Notes: generated by a model from the sequence alone, not told the origin. A stretch of DNA of 64,000 nucleotides from Planococcus rifietoensis (GCF_001465795.2 NZ_CP013659.2:2126501-2190500); one strand, 5' to 3'; positions 35,014 through 43,549 are shown, numbered from the stretch's first letter. Program-made: numbers and translations.

Positions 35014-37068
35014 TCAATCGACAAGCGCTTCAAGTGAACGGACCATTTCTGCATCAATGAGTTGTTCCGAATCGACGACCAGAAACGATTGATATTGTTC
35101 CAGCTGCTGTTTCAGTTCATTCGTCAATCCATCTTTGCCGACCAAATACAGCGAAGCGTTGCGCCGTGCCGCTGCATTCGCCGCAGACAAGGCATCGGTG
35201 AAATTCGATGCCGGCGCCAAAACGGCTACGCGGCGTTCAGCGTCTTCCTCTTTCGTGCGCGCTTCGATCGACAAGCGGTCAGCGGCCAGCACAATATCGC
35301 TGCGCCCTGCCATCGCTTCGGTCGTTTCACGCGGCATGCGGCTGCCTTGCGACAATAAAATCGGGTATTGATTCTGCGCCGCAAAGACGGACGCGAGGGA
35401 CACATCTTTGAACGTCGTGCCATCCGCAACGACTGCCCCCTCCGAATCGATGCGCTCAGAAACAAGTGCCGCTGTTTCATAGCGATTGGCGCCGCCGATG
35501 CGCTCCGTTTCCACACCCATTATCGATAATGCGTTCAATTGCGCATCCGAAATGACCGGTGCGCTGCCAAGGACGATGGCGTTCGTTGCCCCGAGCCGTT
35601 CAATCTCCGCTTTCGCGAATTCATTCAAACGGCCTTTTTCCGTAAACAATAACGGTCCGCCTTCCAAATAAGCGAGAGGTGCCCCGGACAAGGCGTCCGC
35701 AAAGCCTTCACCTGTTGCGAGCACGACCGTCTCTGCTGAATCCCATACCGCTTCCGACAATAACGCCGCCGTCTCAAAGCCATTTTCACCGCTGATTTTC
35801 GTCACCGCTGCCGCTTTCGGTTCGGGTTCTCCGCTATACGATGCAATGCCGCTGCCGCCATAGACATACACGGTGTCGTCGACAGAAGCGAGCAGTTCAC
35901 TGCCTGAGGGCACGCCCTCCTGCGCCACTTGATTGCCTTTTGCATCATAGAATTTCAAGCTCCCGCCGCCGAGCACCACAGCACCGCCGGAAGGGGACAG
36001 CGCCGCCGCTTCCACGGAATGCTCCAGCACTTTATTGAATCCTCCGTTTGGTGCGGTCACTTGCAAGGCGCCAAGATGATACGGATTGCCGAGCGCACTC
36101 GTCCCTTGTTCTTGAAGCAATAGCAGACGGTGATCGCTTTGCTGCTGGTGGCTCAGAGCGGATTCGGTCACGACCGGCCGGTAGCGGTTCTCAAGCGCGC
36201 GGAACGAAGCTGAGCGAATCGGCTGGCGCAAGCGCTCGCTTCCTCTGGCATTTAAAAATACCCATTCCCCGGAATCCACAAATTCGACAATCGCACCGTC
36301 CGCGTCGGTTCCCGCCAACCGCACCTCTTGCGTCTCGGGCAAGGCTTTCTCATACACGACCCGTTCGTTGTCGAGCGACCGCGCAATCAATGTCGGCATC
36401 ATCTGCTCTTCGTTTGGTGCTTTAATATAGTAGATGATGCCATCCTGTACGGCATAAGGTTCCAGCACATTAGTCGATTGCCACTCCTTACCGCCTGACA
36501 GCGCACGGCCATGGAGCGTCGAGCCGTCGAAATACATCAGATGCCCATTGGAAATGACCGCTTGGCGCAAATCACCGCCCGTCACATCCGCGACCGGCGT
36601 GCCATCGAGTTTATGCACAAGCAGCCGTGCGCCGAGATTTCCAGTAATGATCACATGTCCCGACTCAAGAGCGACAGACGCTCCCGAACCGCTCATGCGA
36701 AAGCCGTCTGCTAGCGTAAATGCCCCTGTTTCTTTGCCATCCGTTAAATCATGTACCGACACTTCATTTCCGGAAATGACGACAAACGCCCGATTGCCGA
36801 TTGCATAATGCGCACCCTTCAGTTCCTTGCGCCATAATTCCTTGCCCGCCGCGTCATAACTGACGATCGCCTGCGCTTCCAGCTGATTCTCGAGCACCGC
36901 TATGATTTGTTTATCCACAACTGAAAGCTCGCCCGCTTTGACACCGCTAGGCAGCTTGACCAGCTCCCGGTATTCGGTTTCAGCCGCGAGCGCTTCGTGC
37001 GTGAAGAGACCTGTCCCTCCTGCTGCAGCGAGCAAGGCGATGCCTACCCCGATCTTGACCTGTTTCAT
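35014..37068 (-). CDS. Secreted beta-propeller-like protein with CWB2 wall-binding repeats
   Basis: This 684-residue protein has a signal peptide (about 1-29; MKQVKIGVGIALLAAAGG... ALAAE), a middle region (about 30-430) of short beta repeats resembling a PQQ/propeller fold (AAGKELWRKELKG, DLTDGKETGAF, DAKGNQVAQEG) and three C-terminal CWB2 repeats (about 440-684; ISGENGFETAALLSE, VVLATGEGFADALSGAPLAYLEGGP, RIGGANRYETAALV). CWB2 domains hold proteins to anionic wall polymer. The first and second repeats are well kept and the third is degenerate. GAAGAGGGGGA precedes ATG. Its promoter has the shared direct repeats. Confidence 0.87.
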   Translation of the reverse strand: MKQVKIGVGIALLAAAGGTGLFTHEALAAETEYRELVKLPSGVKAGELSVVDKQIIAVLENQLEAQAIVSYDAAGKELWRKELKGAHYAIGNRAFVVISGNEVSVHDLTDGKETGAFTLADGFRMSGSGASVALESGHVIITGNLGARLLVHKLDGTPVADVTGGDLRQAVISNGHLMYFDGSTLHGRALSGGKEWQSTNVLEPYAVQDGIIYYIKAPNEEQMMPTLIARSLDNERVVYEKALPETQEVRLAGTDADGAIVEFVDSGEWVFLNARGSERLRQPIRSASFRALENRYRPVVTESALSHQQQSDHRLLLLQEQGTSALGNPYHLGALQVTAPNGGFNKVLEHSVEAAALSPSGGAVVLGGGSLKFYDAKGNQVAQEGVPSGSELLASVDDTVYVYGGSGIASYSGEPEPKAAAVTKISGENGFETAALLSEAVWDSAETVVLATGEGFADALSGAPLAYLEGGPLLFTEKGRLNEFAKAEIERLGATNAIVLGSAPVISDAQLNALSIMGVETERIGGANRYETAALVSERIDSEGAVVADGTTFKDVSLASVFAAQNQYPILLSQGSRMPRETTEAMAGRSDIVLAADRLSIEARTKEEDAERRVAVLAPASNFTDALSAANAAARRNASLYLVGKDGLTNELKQQLEQYQSFLVVDSEQLIDAEMVRSLEALVD

Positions 37069-37102
37069 GTACGTCCCCCTCTTCTCCTGGCTGTCTTCTT
37101 TC

Positions 37103-37134
37103 AGCCTAATGATAGAAGGTTAAGGAAATGTTAA
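37103..37134 (-). promoter_or_regulatory. Direct-repeat promoter of the propeller-CWB2 gene (PhoP-box-like)
   Basis: On the minus strand: TTAACA (37134-37129), 5 nt, TTAACC (37123-37118), 9 nt, TAGGCT (37108-37103). It lies 20 kb away from the other four copies but has identical spacing. Confidence 0.75.
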
Positions 37135-37147
37135 AAAAACGAGAAAA

Positions 37148-37182
37148 CGCCCCGGCTGGATTGTGGGAATCCAACCAGGGCG
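37148..37182 (-). terminator. Terminator of the 111-residue gene
   Basis: On the minus strand CGCCC-TGG-TTGGATT pairs with AATCCA-GCC-GGGGCG across a short loop, followed by UUUU. Confidence 0.85.
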
Positions 37183-37189
37183 CAAAAAA

Positions 37190-37525
37190 TCATACCGTTT
37201 CTTCGCGTTTCGGATGCGGCTGCGTGATATCGACCGCATACACTTCAATTTTATTGACCATCAAGTCTTTGATGCCGTAGACCGGACGTTCACGCTTTTC
37301 GACGTCCGCGACGAATTCGTTGAGCTGCTCCTGCAAAAAGACGCCGACCGGCTTTTGGGCGTCGGCGATTTGCGAGGCGGCATACTGGAAGGACGTCTCG
37401 AAATACAAATTGGAAATCTCGATTGCATTCAAGGTATCTTCGTCTTTATGTAAGCCGACCACTTTATAGTAATTGCCATATTCATCCCGCACCAAATCAC
37501 TCTGTTCGATGTTCTGCATGCTCAT
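37190..37525 (-). CDS. Unrecognised 111-residue protein
   Basis: A soluble acidic protein. Visible features are DEYGNYYKVVGLHKDEDTLN, a helical stretch (ADAQKPVGVFLQEQLNEFVAD) and a basic tail. The start at 37523-37525 has GGAGG 7 nt upstream, and the frame extending to 37567 runs through the ribosome site. I recognise no domain. It is a monocistronic unit between the terminator at 37148 and the gap above it. Confidence 0.72.
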   Translation of the reverse strand: MSMQNIEQSDLVRDEYGNYYKVVGLHKDEDTLNAIEISNLYFETSFQYAASQIADAQKPVGVFLQEQLNEFVADVEKRERPVYGIKDLMVNKIEVYAVDITQPHPKREETV

Positions 37526-37941
37526 CAAAATGCCTCCTTCAATTAGTCTGGGTTGGAATTGCCTCATTTACTCCTATAGACGGAACGAGGGGAGCTTAAA
37601 CAAATTATTATTAGCGAGAGCCGATTACTTGTGAATAAATTAATTGGGTTAAATTCTTCATCAGGGCTTAGCCACAGCTGGGCTTTGGGCTAGCAATGAA
37701 CTGGCGAAAGGAAGTTGAGCCGGTTCATTTGCGACGCATCTGTCCACAGATGCGGGAGCACGGTTTTCAATCTATGCCCCCAAAGAGTGAAAGGCTAATG
37801 CTGCTTGGAGATTTCATTGGGGCACGATGAGCGTGTCGGGTCTGGTTGTTTTATAGTATCTGCCTTTTTGGAAAAGTATAGTTTTAAGCTGAATCGGGAT
37901 TTACCGAATACTTATGAGCAATGGCAAATGTGCGTAATTGC
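37526..37941. other. Intergenic stretch with an unassigned inverted-repeat element
   Basis: Around 37660-37800 there are short palindromes (for example GCATCTGTCCACAGATGC at 37735-37752) and GGGCTTAGCCACAGCTGGGC-like sequence. It is not clearly one of the repeat families A, B or C. No gene seen. Confidence 0.45.
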
Positions 37942-38124
37942 TTATCGTTTATGCTTACTCCAGTCATAAGGTTCTTTCGCCCAGTCCCATAAAAAATATA
38001 AAAGAAATATGATAATCCCGAACACTAGGGTGTTTACCCATTGGATTTCTCCGCCCAAAAGAAGATCCTTGAGCGAGAAGAAAAGAACTACTGCCAAGGC
38101 TATTTTCGCATTTTTCTTCAACAT
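37942..38124 (-). CDS. Small two-segment membrane protein
   Basis: A 60-residue protein with two hydrophobic segments (about 7-22 and 30-47) and a charged C-terminus ending KEPYDWSKHKR. AAAGGGGGA lies 6 nt before ATG. Function unknown. Confidence 0.7.
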   Translation of the reverse strand: MLKKNAKIALAVVLFFSLKDLLLGGEIQWVNTLVFGIIIFLLYFLWDWAKEPYDWSKHKR

Positions 38125-38265
38125 GCATTATCCCCCTTTTGTTGCTAAGCCGTAATGTGCACATTCTTCATGAATTGCTCTGACAGAACGATTTTTTTAG
38201 AGAAATGCACCAAAAATGAAGCTTCTGGGGCTTTCATCCGTATAGATGTATAGAGGTGAGCATAC

Positions 38266-38712
38266 ATGACTTTCCATTCGAAAATCGATTCCTTCTTTAT
38301 CCGTTTCCTCCTGGCGGCAATCCTGATCATTGCCACTGTTTCGTTTGTTCCGCTACTGTTCGAGGATGCACCGTTTTCAGCTTTCGTAATCGTCACGGCT
38401 ACATTCCTCCTGACCACCGCTCTCATCTTATGGATCACGTTCGCTATCCGTTACGTCTTTCTAGACCATCATCTGCTCGTGAAAGCCGGCCCTTTCAGAA
38501 GCCGCATCCCGTACGAAAGCATCTTGAAAGTTGCCCCGACTCGCGATATTTTCACCGGCTACCGCCTATTGTCGTCCCGTGATGCGCTGGAACTGATCAA
38601 CAACAAGACCATGTTTGGGACGGTAAAAATCTCGCCGGAAAACCAGCACTCGTTTATAGAAGAGCTGAAGAAGCGTTGCCCTGATTTGAAGATTGATGGC
38701 AGACTTTCTTAA
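38266..38712 (+). CDS. Bacterial PH-domain (bPH_6-like) membrane protein
   Basis: This 148-residue protein has two membrane segments (about 12-30 and 38-58) followed by a bacterial pleckstrin-like domain: YVFLDHHLLVKAGPFRSRIPYESILKV, LSSRDALELI and VKISPENQHSFIEELKKR. The family function is unknown. The ribosome site TAGAGGTG lies 7 nt before ATG. Confidence 0.8.
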   Translation: MTFHSKIDSFFIRFLLAAILIIATVSFVPLLFEDAPFSAFVIVTATFLLTTALILWITFAIRYVFLDHHLLVKAGPFRSRIPYESILKVAPTRDIFTGYRLLSSRDALELINNKTMFGTVKISPENQHSFIEELKKRCPDLKIDGRLS

Positions 38713-38990
38713 GCGGGCATTGACATTGCTTCGTATTTAATTAAATGCCACACCTTCTCTATTCACAAATTATACCTATATCCTATGAATATTGTCATTC
38801 AATAGCAAGGTCTTATTACACATAATTTTTGGTAAAGTTTGATGAGACATGCATGTGATTGAAAATTTCCTTTCACACTCGATATGCTTATTTCAGTATT
38901 AAAGAATTTATTTTCCGGTAATATAATGGATATTATATGATATATTAGTTCTATATAATTGCAATCCAGTTAATTATCGGAGGATCTGAA

Positions 38991-39500
38991 ATGAAAAAAC
39001 TAATTATCGCCATCCCGCTATTATCGCTAGCTATACTTGCGGTGTTAGTCATCAAGGCCAATTTCGGCGATTCGGAGACTCTCACCCTACAGGAAGCGGA
39101 AGAATCAGCAGAAACCGAAGCTTTGGCAATGTCCGATGCGAATGCAGCAAACCCGAAAAGCACATCCCACCAGCTCGGCTACAGCGAGTACGATGACTTA
39201 GAGCATTTTGTCACAACCGTTCATGGCCAATGGTTCGCCATCCATCCGGAACAACGCTTCACTTTTACTATTGAGGGAGAAAATCAGCTTCTTTTGTCGA
39301 CCGTTGTGAAAGAAGTGAATCATTGGGAATCTGTTATCGAAGAGCGCGGTTGGACAGGGGAATTCGATCGGCTTCAAAGTACCGCGTTTCAAATTTCCAG
39401 CCCGCTCAGCGAACTCCACGACCAGCAAAAAGAAAACGAGCTAATCCATTTCCAGGAACAGCTCGACCTGATTTACAAGCGCATCGCAAGCGAATCTTAA
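38991..39500 (+). CDS. Membrane-anchored or secreted protein of unknown function
   Basis: A 169-residue protein with an N-terminal hydrophobic segment (about 4-23) that is an uncleaved anchor or signal peptide without a lipobox. An acidic linker (LQEAEESAETEALAMSDAN) and a soluble domain follow (YDDLEHFVTTVHGQWFAIHPEQRF; a helical end with DQQKENELIHFQEQLDLIYKR). GGAGGATCTG precedes ATG. No family recognised. Confidence 0.72.
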   Translation: MKKLIIAIPLLSLAILAVLVIKANFGDSETLTLQEAEESAETEALAMSDANAANPKSTSHQLGYSEYDDLEHFVTTVHGQWFAIHPEQRFTFTIEGENQLLLSTVVKEVNHWESVIEERGWTGEFDRLQSTAFQISSPLSELHDQQKENELIHFQEQLDLIYKRIASES

Positions 39501-39661
39501 AAAACTGGCGTCGCTCAAAACTATCATCCTGCCCGCCATTCTGCACTCTGGAATTGGCAGGCAGGATTTCTTATATTATTCCCATAAATTTGGATTACTT
39601 CTGAAATCAAGGGTATACAAAAAGGAAAGAAGCCAAACATTCCCACGAAAGGAGCTTGATG

Positions 39662-39958
39662 ATGCCTTATTGCGAAAACTGTGGAACCGAGTGGAACTGG
39701 GGCGACTCGTTAAAGATCGGTTTCACAAACAATCGGAAATGCTCAAACTGCGGCGACCGGCAATATGTCGTGCCTGATAACAGACTAAGAACTTACCTAT
39801 TGACCATGCTGCCTTTAATAATTCTTATTACGGCAAGCAACTACTTCGACTTCTCAACCCAACTTACGATCGCCATCGCCGCTGTCTTCTTCATCATCAT
39901 GATGGGCGTTCTACCTTACACGGTTAAACTGTCGAACAAGCAAAAACCGCTATGGTGA
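39662..39958 (+). CDS. Double-CxxC membrane protein, TIGR04104-like (copy 1)
   Basis: 98 residues: CENCGTEWNWGD, then CSNCGDRQYV 20-odd residues later, then two membrane segments (about 47-63 and 67-86) and a KLSNK tail. This is the cxxc_20_cxxc family pattern, with four Cys likely holding one zinc at the cytoplasmic face. Function unknown. I use the ATG at 39662, 7 nt after AAAGGAG; TTG at 39656 and ATG at 39659 are closer. Confidence 0.8.
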   Translation: MPYCENCGTEWNWGDSLKIGFTNNRKCSNCGDRQYVVPDNRLRTYLLTMLPLIILITASNYFDFSTQLTIAIAAVFFIIMMGVLPYTVKLSNKQKPLW

Positions 39959-39991
39959 TAATTAAAAATAAATTAAGATAGGAGCGAATTG

Positions 39992-40285
39992 ATGCCGAAT
40001 TGTAAGAACTGCGGAACCAAGTGGAGTTGGGGAGACGCATTTAAAGTTTCCTTTTTGAACAAACGGATATGTCCGAAATGCGAAGAGATGCAGTATCTAA
40101 AATCACATACCAATGCAAAAAAGTTTTATGCAGCCGGGGCCTTCCTATTCATTGTGAACATCATACGCCCTTATTTGGATATTCCACTCAATCTGTTCAC
40201 TCTTATTTTCACCTTATACGTTTGCGCTCTTTTTATCGTCTTGCCGTATAACACCCAACTCTCCAATCAACCGAAAACCCGCTGA
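39992..40285 (+). CDS. Double-CxxC membrane protein, TIGR04104-like (copy 2)
   Basis: 97 residues with CKNCGTKWSWGD, CPKCEEMQYL and two hydrophobic segments, then QLSNQPKTR. It lies 33 nt after copy 1. The ribosome site AGGAG is 7 nt before the ATG at 39992. The second Cys pair keeps spacing although surrounding residues have changed. Confidence 0.8.
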   Translation: MPNCKNCGTKWSWGDAFKVSFLNKRICPKCEEMQYLKSHTNAKKFYAAGAFLFIVNIIRPYLDIPLNLFTLIFTLYVCALFIVLPYNTQLSNQPKTR

Positions 40286-40302
40286 AGAAAGGAAGTTTTT
40301 TT

Positions 40303-40614
40303 ATGCCCCGCTGCCAAAACTGTAATTTCAAATGGAGCTGGAAAGATGTCATGGCGCTCAGTATGAAGGGCAAGAAAGAATGTCCGAACTGCCAGAAACG
40401 ACAATACGTCTCCAGCAGATCGACCTTCTGGACCACGTTTTTAATTACCATGGGTTTTCTTATGCCAATGAACGTGCTGCGGTATTATTACGAAATTGGA
40501 TGGCCATTGATCATTCTCGCTTTTGTGATTTATATCCCACTTGTGCTAATGCTTACGCCTTTTCTCTACAAACTATCGAACACAGGCAAACGCTTCGGTA
40601 AAACGGTCGAATAG
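40303..40614 (+). CDS. Double-CxxC membrane protein, TIGR04104-like (copy 3)
   Basis: 103 residues: CQNCNFKWSWKD, CPNCQKRQYV, two membrane segments and KLSNTGKRFGK. AAAGGAAG lies 7 nt before ATG, 17 nt after copy 2. It is closer to copy 4 than to copies 1 and 2 (both have KWSWKD or QWDWKD and SxFW before the first membrane segment). Confidence 0.8.
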   Translation: MPRCQNCNFKWSWKDVMALSMKGKKECPNCQKRQYVSSRSTFWTTFLITMGFLMPMNVLRYYYEIGWPLIILAFVIYIPLVLMLTPFLYKLSNTGKRFGKTVE

Positions 40615-40674
40615 CCGGCTAATTTAAGGTCTTTCAATTTCATACATAATTGCTTAACAGAAAGGGGGGATTGC

Positions 40675-40971
40675 ATGGCTCAATGCCAAAATTGCGGATT
40701 CCAGTGGGACTGGAAAGATATGTTCAGACTATACTTTAAAGGGAAGCAAGAATGCCGAAACTGTCATACTCTCCAACATGCAACATACCAATCGAATTTC
40801 TGGAGTTCCATGCTATTTCTGATTCCTTTTGTGCTGGTGTTCAATTATCTCCTTATCTATATGGAAGTTGGTTGGCCGCTTCTTATCCTTTTCTTCATTG
40901 CATATGTATTGATTGCCTATTTATTAATTCCATTTTTGCTCAGACTATCGAATACGAAACATCGTTTTTGA
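40675..40971 (+). CDS. Double-CxxC membrane protein, TIGR04104-like (copy 4)
   Basis: 98 residues: CQNCGFQWDWKD, CRNCHTLQHA, two membrane segments and RLSNTKHRF. AAAGGGGGG lies 6 nt before ATG. Last of four tandem copies, followed by a terminator. The QY after the second Cys pair is QH here. Confidence 0.8.
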   Translation: MAQCQNCGFQWDWKDMFRLYFKGKQECRNCHTLQHATYQSNFWSSMLFLIPFVLVFNYLLIYMEVGWPLLILFFIAYVLIAYLLIPFLLRLSNTKHRF

Positions 40972-40987
40972 AAATTTATTTAAACAT

Positions 40988-41020
40988 AAAAAAAAACGCC
41001 TGAACAAAACTGTTCAGGCG
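40988..41020. terminator. Terminator shared by convergent genes
   Basis: CGCCTGAACA (40997-41006) pairs perfectly with TGTTCAGGCG (41011-41020). A run of A on the left gives U on the minus strand, so it mainly serves the gene at 41014-41256, whose stop codon lies inside the stem. Confidence 0.85.
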
Positions 41021-41256
41021 TTGACTTTGGGTGTTTCAGGGTGCAAATAGCTGTCTATGAACTGCGTCGCTTCTTCAAGCGTTTTATATTCCCACGTCAT
41101 GCCATTGGACATGTCGCGGATGACCAGTCCCCCGGTGCTTGGCTCGCACTGAACGATAAGCGTTTTACCGTCTTCGGAGTTGAAGGTCTGGGTAATGCGC
41201 ACGCCGCGATATTCGAGAAGCGTGGATAAAAATGTGCGGATACTCTCTAACTTCAT
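41014..41256 (-). CDS. Unrecognised 80-residue protein
   Basis: A small soluble alpha/beta protein: helix MKLESIRTFLSTLLEY, strands GVRITQTFN, KTLIVQCEPSTGGLVIRDM and TWEYKTL, and a closing helix EEATQFIDSYL. AAAGGGGCG lies 7-8 nt before ATG. No family recognised. Confidence 0.72.
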   Translation of the reverse strand: MKLESIRTFLSTLLEYRGVRITQTFNSEDGKTLIVQCEPSTGGLVIRDMSNGMTWEYKTLEEATQFIDSYLHPETPKVNA

Positions 41257-41364
41257 ACGGAACGCCCCTTTCAGGTTTGTGGTCCGTGGCTCGAAATCCG
41301 TGCAGTCTTATGCTATTTCACATTATCATATTCAGAATAATTGCACGAGAGACTTTTTTCCTCT

Positions 41365-41526
41365 TTATGGACTAGAAAGCTCGACAAGTTTTGGCACGAA
41401 TAGGTCCTCTTCCACTGCCATCTCCCAAATCGCGGAAGCCTCCTCCATCTCGAGTAGTTCCTTTAGAATCGCTTTCACGGCTATAGGATTGCGGCATGCT
41501 AGCTGTGCCGTCACAAAGCTCAGCAT
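41365..41526 (-). pseudogene. Possible 53-residue protein or gene remnant
   Basis: An open frame from ATG 41524-41526 gives a plausible helical acidic product (AVKAILKELLEMEEASAIWEM, ending KLVELSSP). No ribosome site is visible: the sequence just upstream is the terminator stem of the carboxyethylornithine-synthase gene. It may be the remains of a longer gene. Confidence 0.3.
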
Positions 41527-41531
41527 AATTA

Positions 41532-41567
41532 AAAGGCCGCCCCTGCGCTAATGGCAGGAACGGCCTT
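41532..41567 (-). terminator. Terminator of the carboxyethylornithine-synthase-like gene
   Basis: AAAGGCCG..CCTGC pairs with GCAGG..CGGCCTTT around a six-base loop; on the minus strand UUUU follows. Confidence 0.75.
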
Positions 41568-41581
41568 TCATTTTTCATAAA

Positions 41582-42553
41582 TTAAACAGTCAATCCGCGT
41601 GCTTGGCGGAATTCAGTGATGCGCTCATCTTTGATGATGCCGTCTTCGATGACGATGGCATTTTGGACCATTTCAGACGTATGGCCTTCGAGCAACTCAT
41701 CGAGCATTGGCGCAAAGCCGGTGCTGAGCACTTTCGTAATTGTATGCGGGAACATCGCCGGCGTGTTGTCGACGGCATAATGAATGACACCGTCTACTGT
41801 ATAGACCGGGTTGTCGATCGTCGTCGGCGTCGAAGTTTCGATCTCGAGTTCCGGGTCGCAGCTGACATCAATGATCATCGCGCCTTTTTTCAAGCGCTTC
41901 AGGTCCTCGCGGTAGATGATGCGGTCGGTGCGCGTCGTGTCCCACATGATGCAGTTGACAAGCACATCGTAATCGACCATCTTCTCGCGGAACAACGCTT
42001 CAGCGCGGCGGCCGTAAACGTCCACCTCTGCACCCAGTCCGTGAAGGATGCGCATCGCGCCTTTGGCCGTATGGCCGTTTCCAAGAATCGCGACTCGCGT
42101 CTCGTACGGCATCTTGCCGCAATGCTGGTAAGCCTGCAGCACAGCTGCTTCGCCTGCCACTTCACGGTTGCGATAGAAAATATAGCGCCCGCCTTCGAAT
42201 AACTCTTCCCAAGCAACGACCGTATGTTTGCCAGCAATTGCGCCGTCGGTGAACTTAACATCCTGGATCGCATGCGCCCAGCCGATCAACAACTTGCCTT
42301 CTTCCAATTGATCGAAATAATCCGCAAAGCCCAGTTTCACATCGACAATCGCATCGCAAGACAAGACTTCATCACGCGTGGCAATGTTCACGCCCATCGC
42401 ACGATAATCCTCATCTGACAACCCGAGCACCTCGCCGTAGCCTTGCTCAAAATACAAGCGCTCCGGATGTGCCACTTGCTTCAAATCTGCCGGCAAAATC
42501 GCCCGCCGCTTCTCGTTATTTTTACGGCTAATTACAAATCCCATCGTCTTCAA
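41582..42553 (-). CDS. N5-(carboxyethyl)ornithine synthase-like enzyme
   Basis: This 323-residue protein is related to alanine dehydrogenase: RKNNEKRRAILP at the start, YFEQGYGEVLGLSDEDY, the Rossmann loop VAILGNGHTAKGAM (about 152-165) and IDVSCDPELEIETS. Length and motifs fit the lactococcal N5-(carboxyethyl)ornithine synthase, which reductively joins pyruvate to the side-chain amine of ornithine or lysine with NADPH. Related proteins include alanine and saccharopine dehydrogenases, so the exact substrate is uncertain. A TTG start at 42553 has GGAGG 8 nt upstream; the ATG at 42544 is the alternative. Confidence 0.75.
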   Translation of the reverse strand: MKTMGFVISRKNNEKRRAILPADLKQVAHPERLYFEQGYGEVLGLSDEDYRAMGVNIATRDEVLSCDAIVDVKLGFADYFDQLEEGKLLIGWAHAIQDVKFTDGAIAGKHTVVAWEELFEGGRYIFYRNREVAGEAAVLQAYQHCGKMPYETRVAILGNGHTAKGAMRILHGLGAEVDVYGRRAEALFREKMVDYDVLVNCIMWDTTRTDRIIYREDLKRLKKGAMIIDVSCDPELEIETSTPTTIDNPVYTVDGVIHYAVDNTPAMFPHTITKVLSTGFAPMLDELLEGHTSEMVQNAIVIEDGIIKDERITEFRQARGLTV

Positions 42554-42646
42554 AATTCATTCCTCCATTTTCTCTCGGCAAAGCCGTTAATCTCATATTA
42601 TCATGAAAACCCTTTCAACGGCGTATTCTGACAGTGGTGTTTTTGT

Positions 42647-42732
42647 GTCCCTGTGCACCACACAATTTACCGAGTATGATTCGCGTGCTGGCGGCATTTT
42701 AGTGTGCGATTGTCCCTGTGCATTACACAATT
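42647..42732 (-). repeat. REP doublet upstream of the RAYT gene
   Basis: Two copies of the 21-bp repeat at 42647-42667 and 42712-42732, both with the GTCCCTGTGC end first on the plus strand, 65 bp apart start to start. They lie about 210 bp before the RAYT gene. Confidence 0.88.
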
Positions 42733-42890
42733 CTGTATACTATTTTTCACCCGTCGATTATACTGAACGAGATTACATTTTCTATAAGAAAGAAGGGATT
42801 CCTATAAGCACATTTTTCATTTCTCCGTCTCCAGTTTCTTCATTCCCCAGCAGTTCCTCAGCCTCTATCCGAAACACCCCGCCTCCCGAA

Positions 42891-42941
42891 CATCCTTACT
42901 GCCACCAACTGTCCAACACCTCCCAATCGGACGGTGGCTGC
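42891..42941 (+). promoter_or_regulatory. Hairpin covering the RAYT ribosome site
   Basis: GCCACC (about 42900-42906) and GTCC can pair with GGAC and GGTGGC (42930-42940) just before the ATG. The right arm contains the only purine-rich ribosome site (GGACGGTGG), so folding would hide it and limit translation. Predicted by eye. Confidence 0.4.
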
Positions 42942-42943
42942 AC

Positions 42944-43549
42944 ATGACAAGAAGACGCGAGTTCAACCCCGATTCCTATTACCATGTCATCATGCGCGGC
43001 AATAACCGGCAGCCCATTTTTAGCACAAAAGAAGATATGAACGAATTAAAACGCGCCTTTTTATACACCCACAAGCGCTATCCGTTCACCATTCTCGCTT
43101 GGTGCTTCATGACCAACCATTATCATATTTTGATTAAACCGAAAGAGGATTCGCTCAGCAAAATCATGAGCATGGTCAATCGCCGCTATAGCTACTCCTA
43201 CAGCAAGCGCTTCAATCATGTCGGGCGCATCTACCAAAGGCGCTTTTTCGCCAAGGAAATCGCTTCCGCTCACGGCTTATTGGTCGTCAGCAGCTATATC
43301 CACCGCAACCCTATCCAGACTTCCACGCCCCTGGTCACGCGCCTCGCACACTATCCGTATAGCTCGTTTCCATATTATTGGAACGAGGATCTGCCAGCCC
43401 CTCCGTTTTTAGACCGTTCCTTTCTCTCCACGCTCATGCCATTTCCTCACGAAAAAACCAACGCTTCCTATTGCCAATATTGCTTGAAGTACCGACAGAA
43501 AGTGGAAGAAGACATGAAGACGGAAGAGCTTGAAACGCCGGAGATGTAG
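42944..43549 (+). CDS. REP-associated tyrosine transposase (RAYT, Y1/IS200-like)
   Basis: A 201-residue Y1-transposase-family protein. It begins RRREFNPDSYYHVIMRGNNRQPIF, has the HUH metal motif His59-Tyr-His61 (TNHYHILIKP) and a single candidate catalytic Tyr at about 118 (SSYIHRNP). RAYTs nick single-stranded REP sequences and are thought to spread or maintain them. No terminal inverted repeats or IS ends bracket the gene; instead REP doublets lie on both sides. Both motifs appear intact, so the protein could be active. The ribosome site is weak and lies in a hairpin, consistent with low expression. Confidence 0.88.
   Translation: MTRRREFNPDSYYHVIMRGNNRQPIFSTKEDMNELKRAFLYTHKRYPFTILAWCFMTNHYHILIKPKEDSLSKIMSMVNRRYSYSYSKRFNHVGRIYQRRFFAKEIASAHGLLVVSSYIHRNPIQTSTPLVTRLAHYPYSSFPYYWNEDLPAPPFLDRSFLSTLMPFPHEKTNASYCQYCLKYRQKVEEDMKTEELETPEM

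Noticed and set aside
42603..42947. 114-codon open frame upstream of the RAYT gene
   Set aside because: It is made largely of REP sequence and low-complexity Ser/Pro codons with no ribosome site.
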